NCBI RefSeq assembly: GCF_022206305.1
Contig: NZ_JAKOIW010000001.1
Location: forward strand, 372,001 to 436,000
DNA length: 64,000 nucleotides
Origin: Gordonia sp. 'Campus'
Lineage (GTDB): Bacteria > Actinomycetota > Actinomycetes > Mycobacteriales > Mycobacteriaceae
Reading direction: 5' to 3'
Made by a program: the position numbers and the translations under genes. Under the pieces are notes generated by a model. The model worked only from the letters and a program-made list of their open reading frames with translations, had not been told where the DNA came from and searched no databases. Below are positions 61,854 through 64,000 of this stretch, one piece after another (position 1 is the first letter of the stretch; the number at the start of each line of letters is the position of its first letter).

Positions 61854-63353
61854 TCAGGGCGGGTCTGCGGCCGTGTCTGTCGGGGTCGGCGCAGGACGAC
61901 TGCCGGACGCGGCGGTTCTGCGCCGTCGGACGTCGATGCGCATCCGATCGAGAACCTCGTCGGTGCGGTGTGCGTGATTGACCCGAGGGGTCGACGAGGG
62001 GTGCGAGCGGGGCGGGTGCCAGACCGCCCGGCCGGCATCGAAGCCCTCGGCGGCGATCGTCGTCGTCCATTGTTCGACGCCGCGGCCCACCGCGCGGTTG
62101 TGCGGTCCGCAGGCGGTCGCGAGGTTGTCAAGGTCGGTGGGACCGAGGTCGGCCACCCATTCGGCGACATGATGGATCTCGCAGTCGAACGATGCCCGCG
62201 TGCATCCGGGATGGGTGCATCCGCCGTCGCGCGCAACGGCGGCGAATCGTTGTGCGCGGGAGGCGAATCGTCTGGCCCTACCGAGGTGGAGGACCTCGCT
62301 GGTGTGATCGCGGAACACCGCGAGGTGGTGCTGCGCCTCGGCGGCCAGATCGACGGCGTCCTCGATGGGGAGCAGCGTCCCGGTTGCGGTGCGTGCGGGG
62401 TCGCCCGCCGCCTCGCGCAGCGCCGACTCGGTGATCGTCACGATGAGGTGGGGCGGCAGGCCGTGGTGTGAGCCGCCGAGTTCGCCGCGATCCAGCGTGA
62501 GTCGCAGGAGTGCGCTGAACGCGTCATGGTTGCGCTTTTCAGTCGAGCGGTTGTCGCGTTCGGCCGCTGCCGCCAGCGCGTCGGGGTCGGCGTCGGACGG
62601 GTCTCCGGTGGGTGAGCTGGGATCGTCGGGGTTGTTCATGCCGGGTGCGGCCCATACGGCGAGCACGACGTCGAGCATGGCGCGTGTGGTGGGGTCGAGG
62701 GTGGCGGTCAGCCTCGACATGAGTTGCGCGTCTTGTGGCCCGAGCTTCAGCCCGCGGTTGCGGGCACGGTCTTGATCGTCGGTGATCGTTCCGTCGGGAT
62801 CGAGATGGGCCAGGATGCGGGCCCCGAGGTTGCGCAGGGACGCCGGGTCGTAGTCGCGCGCGTAGTGGGCAAGAGTCGCCTCGGCGGCTTCCTTCTCGGC
62901 CTCGTCGACGGACGCCGGGATCTTGCGCATCACGTCGACGATGACGTCGACGTTGCGGACCGAGATACCGCCGTCCGCAACGCCTTTGGCGGTCTCGACG
63001 TAGGTGGGCTCGAGAATCTGTCCCTGCATGTCGGGGAACTCGCCGATCGCCCACACGCGGTTGAGGAGTCGGGTCGCCTCGCCGCGCCGGTTGAGCACAC
63101 TGCTGATGAAGTGGGAGACCGTTTGGCACCCCATCTTGCGGTATGCCGCACGCTCGTCGATGTCGACGATGTGCCCGGCGAACAGCGAGAGCATGCGCCG
63201 TTCGGCCCGCTCGTGCTCAATCGCGACCTGCAGCAGTTCTGTCTCGGCGCAGTCCGTGGACGACGTCTCGGCGATCTCGTCCAGCAGCGCATGCAGGCGC
63301 TCATACTGGGTGAGCAAGAGTGGTTGTGGTGCAGATGGCTCGACGAAAGCCAT
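61854..63353 (-). CDS. DUF222/HNH endonuclease-like protein (13E12 family)
   Basis: A 499-residue protein. The helical DUF222 part (GCQTVSHFISSVLNRRGEATRLL, DGGISVRNVDVIVDVMRKIPA) is followed by an HNH domain with CTHPGCTRASFDCEIHHV, WVADLGPTDLDNL and CGPHNRAVG. The final tail is basic and disordered. It is a diverged second member of the family at 21191-22864. It lies between dcd and tRNA-Gly, and tRNA neighbourhoods often collect insertions. GGGGGA lies 6 bases before ATG 63353. The 248 bases upstream hold a palindromic repeat (63490-63534). Confidence 0.86.
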   Translation of the reverse strand: MAFVEPSAPQPLLLTQYERLHALLDEIAETSSTDCAETELLQVAIEHERAERRMLSLFAGHIVDIDERAAYRKMGCQTVSHFISSVLNRRGEATRLLNRVWAIGEFPDMQGQILEPTYVETAKGVADGGISVRNVDVIVDVMRKIPASVDEAEKEAAEATLAHYARDYDPASLRNLGARILAHLDPDGTITDDQDRARNRGLKLGPQDAQLMSRLTATLDPTTRAMLDVVLAVWAAPGMNNPDDPSSPTGDPSDADPDALAAAAERDNRSTEKRNHDAFSALLRLTLDRGELGGSHHGLPPHLIVTITESALREAAGDPARTATGTLLPIEDAVDLAAEAQHHLAVFRDHTSEVLHLGRARRFASRAQRFAAVARDGGCTHPGCTRASFDCEIHHVAEWVADLGPTDLDNLATACGPHNRAVGRGVEQWTTTIAAEGFDAGRAVWHPPRSHPSSTPRVNHAHRTDEVLDRMRIDVRRRRTAASGSRPAPTPTDTAADPP

Positions 63354-63489
63354 GATTTTTCCCCCGTCATCATGGCTGATCGAAACTGTGTTCGAGTGTA
63401 GCTTCGTTCTCTTGCGCGCGCAACCCCCGGTCGCGAATCATCGCGCGCCGCAATCGAACTCCGCGGTTGCCGCCCTCGCGACAGGGCGC

Positions 63490-63534
63490 AGGTGTCGCAC
63501 TTCGTGTCGCCAGCCGACACGATCTGCGACATCT
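63490..63534. repeat. Imperfect copy of the dispersed palindrome
   Basis: Left arm 63490-63509 and right arm 63515-63534 pair at 17 of 20 positions and share GTGTCGCACTTCGTGTCG-type sequence with the perfect copy at 50604-50652. It is the main feature of the 248-base gap before tRNA-Gly. Confidence 0.8.
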
Positions 63535-63601
63535 ACATACACCGACAACCACGTCTCGGGGAGGTTTGCTAGGCTGTCGTTCGCGAGTCCAGCACTCGCA
63601 C

Positions 63602-63675
63602 GCCGATGTAGTTCAATGGCAGAACATCAGCTTCCCAAGCTGAATACGCGGGTTCGATTCCCGTCATCGGCTCCA
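63602..63675 (+). tRNA. tRNA-Gly (anticodon CCC)
   Basis: The 7-bp acceptor stem GCCGATG/CATCGGC, the D arm, the anticodon arm TCAGC-TTCCCAA-GCTGA, the T arm with GGTTCGATTCC, discriminator T and an encoded CCA (63673-63675) form a complete cloverleaf. The anticodon CCC reads GGG. The gene stands alone, with the HNH gene divergent on one side. Confidence 0.97.
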
Positions 63676-63718
63676 CCATCACCGCGGTCGGCGAGGCTCT
63701 CCCCGATCCAACGATCGA

Positions 63719-64000
63719 CTAGCCGAATAGAGCCACAGCGGTGCCGGAGATCAACGGCACGCTGAGCAGGACCAAGACGACTGCGTTGATCCAGCGGTGG
63801 TCACGCAGAACCGCTAAGAACTCACGGACCTGGGCGTTGGGGACGAAGTAGCGCGCGGTGTGGGCGCCGGTCGAGAATCCGTCGATCCCAGCAGACCGCA
63901 TGAGCATCGCTCCGCGGAAGGCGTGATAGCCGCTCGTCACCACCGCGACCTGTTCGGTCACCCCACGCTCGGCGAGCACACGCCCCGAGTACCTCAGGTT
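63719..64000 (-). CDS. YdcF-family (DUF218) protein, C-terminal part
   Basis: The frame is open to the right edge, giving about 93 C-terminal residues. VAVVTSGYHAFRGAMLMRSAGI and TARYFVPNAQVREFLAVLRDHRW are typical DUF218 sequence, and the end VLVLLSVPLISGTAVALF is a C-terminal membrane helix. It is longer in its membrane part than the YdcF protein at 44573-45166. It ends 43 bases from the tRNA. Confidence 0.85.
   Translation of the reverse strand, partial: NLRYSGRVLAERGVTEQVAVVTSGYHAFRGAMLMRSAGIDGFSTGAHTARYFVPNAQVREFLAVLRDHRWINAVVLVLLSVPLISGTAVALFG

Noticed and set aside
63602-63675. Attachment site of an integrated element at tRNA-Gly
   Set aside because: No duplicated 3' tRNA segment and no integrase gene were seen within the window.

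Overview
The window looks like a chromosomal segment of a high-GC actinobacterium of the order Mycobacteriales, most likely Gordonia or a close relative such as Rhodococcus. The signs are the base composition, the HspR-type dnaK-grpE-dnaJ-hspR operon, two DUF222/HNH (13E12-type) endonuclease genes, a WS/DGAT acyltransferase, a cutinase, an EphD-type hydrolase-reductase fusion, and many starts with a TAnnnT box 6-8 bases upstream (leaderless mRNAs). Several neighbour pairs match my memory of the M. tuberculosis Rv03xx region: dnaK-grpE-dnaJ1-hspR, the Fe-S reductase next to an aminotransferase, and udgA-dcd next to tRNA-Gly. A lon gene, which M. tuberculosis lacks, is present. The genus call is inference.

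Layout. 1-5.1 kb: end of an AidB-like acyl-CoA dehydrogenase, a LysR regulator, a membrane diguanylate cyclase with a structured leader, a GlcD-like oxidase and a Ddn-like oxidoreductase. 5.1-11.4 kb: soluble Ser/Thr kinase, amidohydrolase, type II flavohemoglobin, two uncharacterised membrane proteins and an SRPBCC protein. 11.4-15.9 kb: the dnaK heat-shock operon with its HspR operator. 16-21 kb: an overlapping three-gene operon (DapB-like reductase, DUF1214 protein, sulfotransferase) and a DUF1353-like membrane protein. 21-29 kb: HNH endonuclease, lon with its own HspR operator, a VOC protein, DoxX, MFS and a small hydrolase interrupted by a dispersed repeat. 29-33 kb: TetR with a divergent hydrolase, SRPBCC, GAF-ANTAR regulator with a short leader ORF, cutinase.

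33-41.5 kb is an accessory catabolic block: a frameshifted cytochrome P450, a TetR gene, a divergent hydrolase-Rieske oxygenase-DapB-like series, an SDR and a StyA-like flavoprotein. 41.5-46.7 kb carries a DHFR-like protein, an OafA-type acyltransferase, a YdcF protein and a WS/DGAT enzyme. 46.9-52 kb holds a large membrane Fe-S reductase with seven KGFGM repeats in a charged tail, followed by an AlaA-like aminotransferase and a strong terminator. 52-56 kb is an operon of EphD, a ferritin-like PF10118 protein and a 2Fe-2S flavoreductase. 56-64 kb carries an MFS pump with its TetR, an actin-fold membrane protein, udgA, dcd, a second HNH endonuclease, tRNA-Gly(CCC) and a partial YdcF gene.

Noncoding structure is unusually rich. 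There are two families of dispersed palindromic repeats, several perfect inverted repeats at terminators or operators, and tandem repeats of 18, 21 and 24 bp. No CRISPR array, rRNA, complete insertion sequence or prophage was seen.
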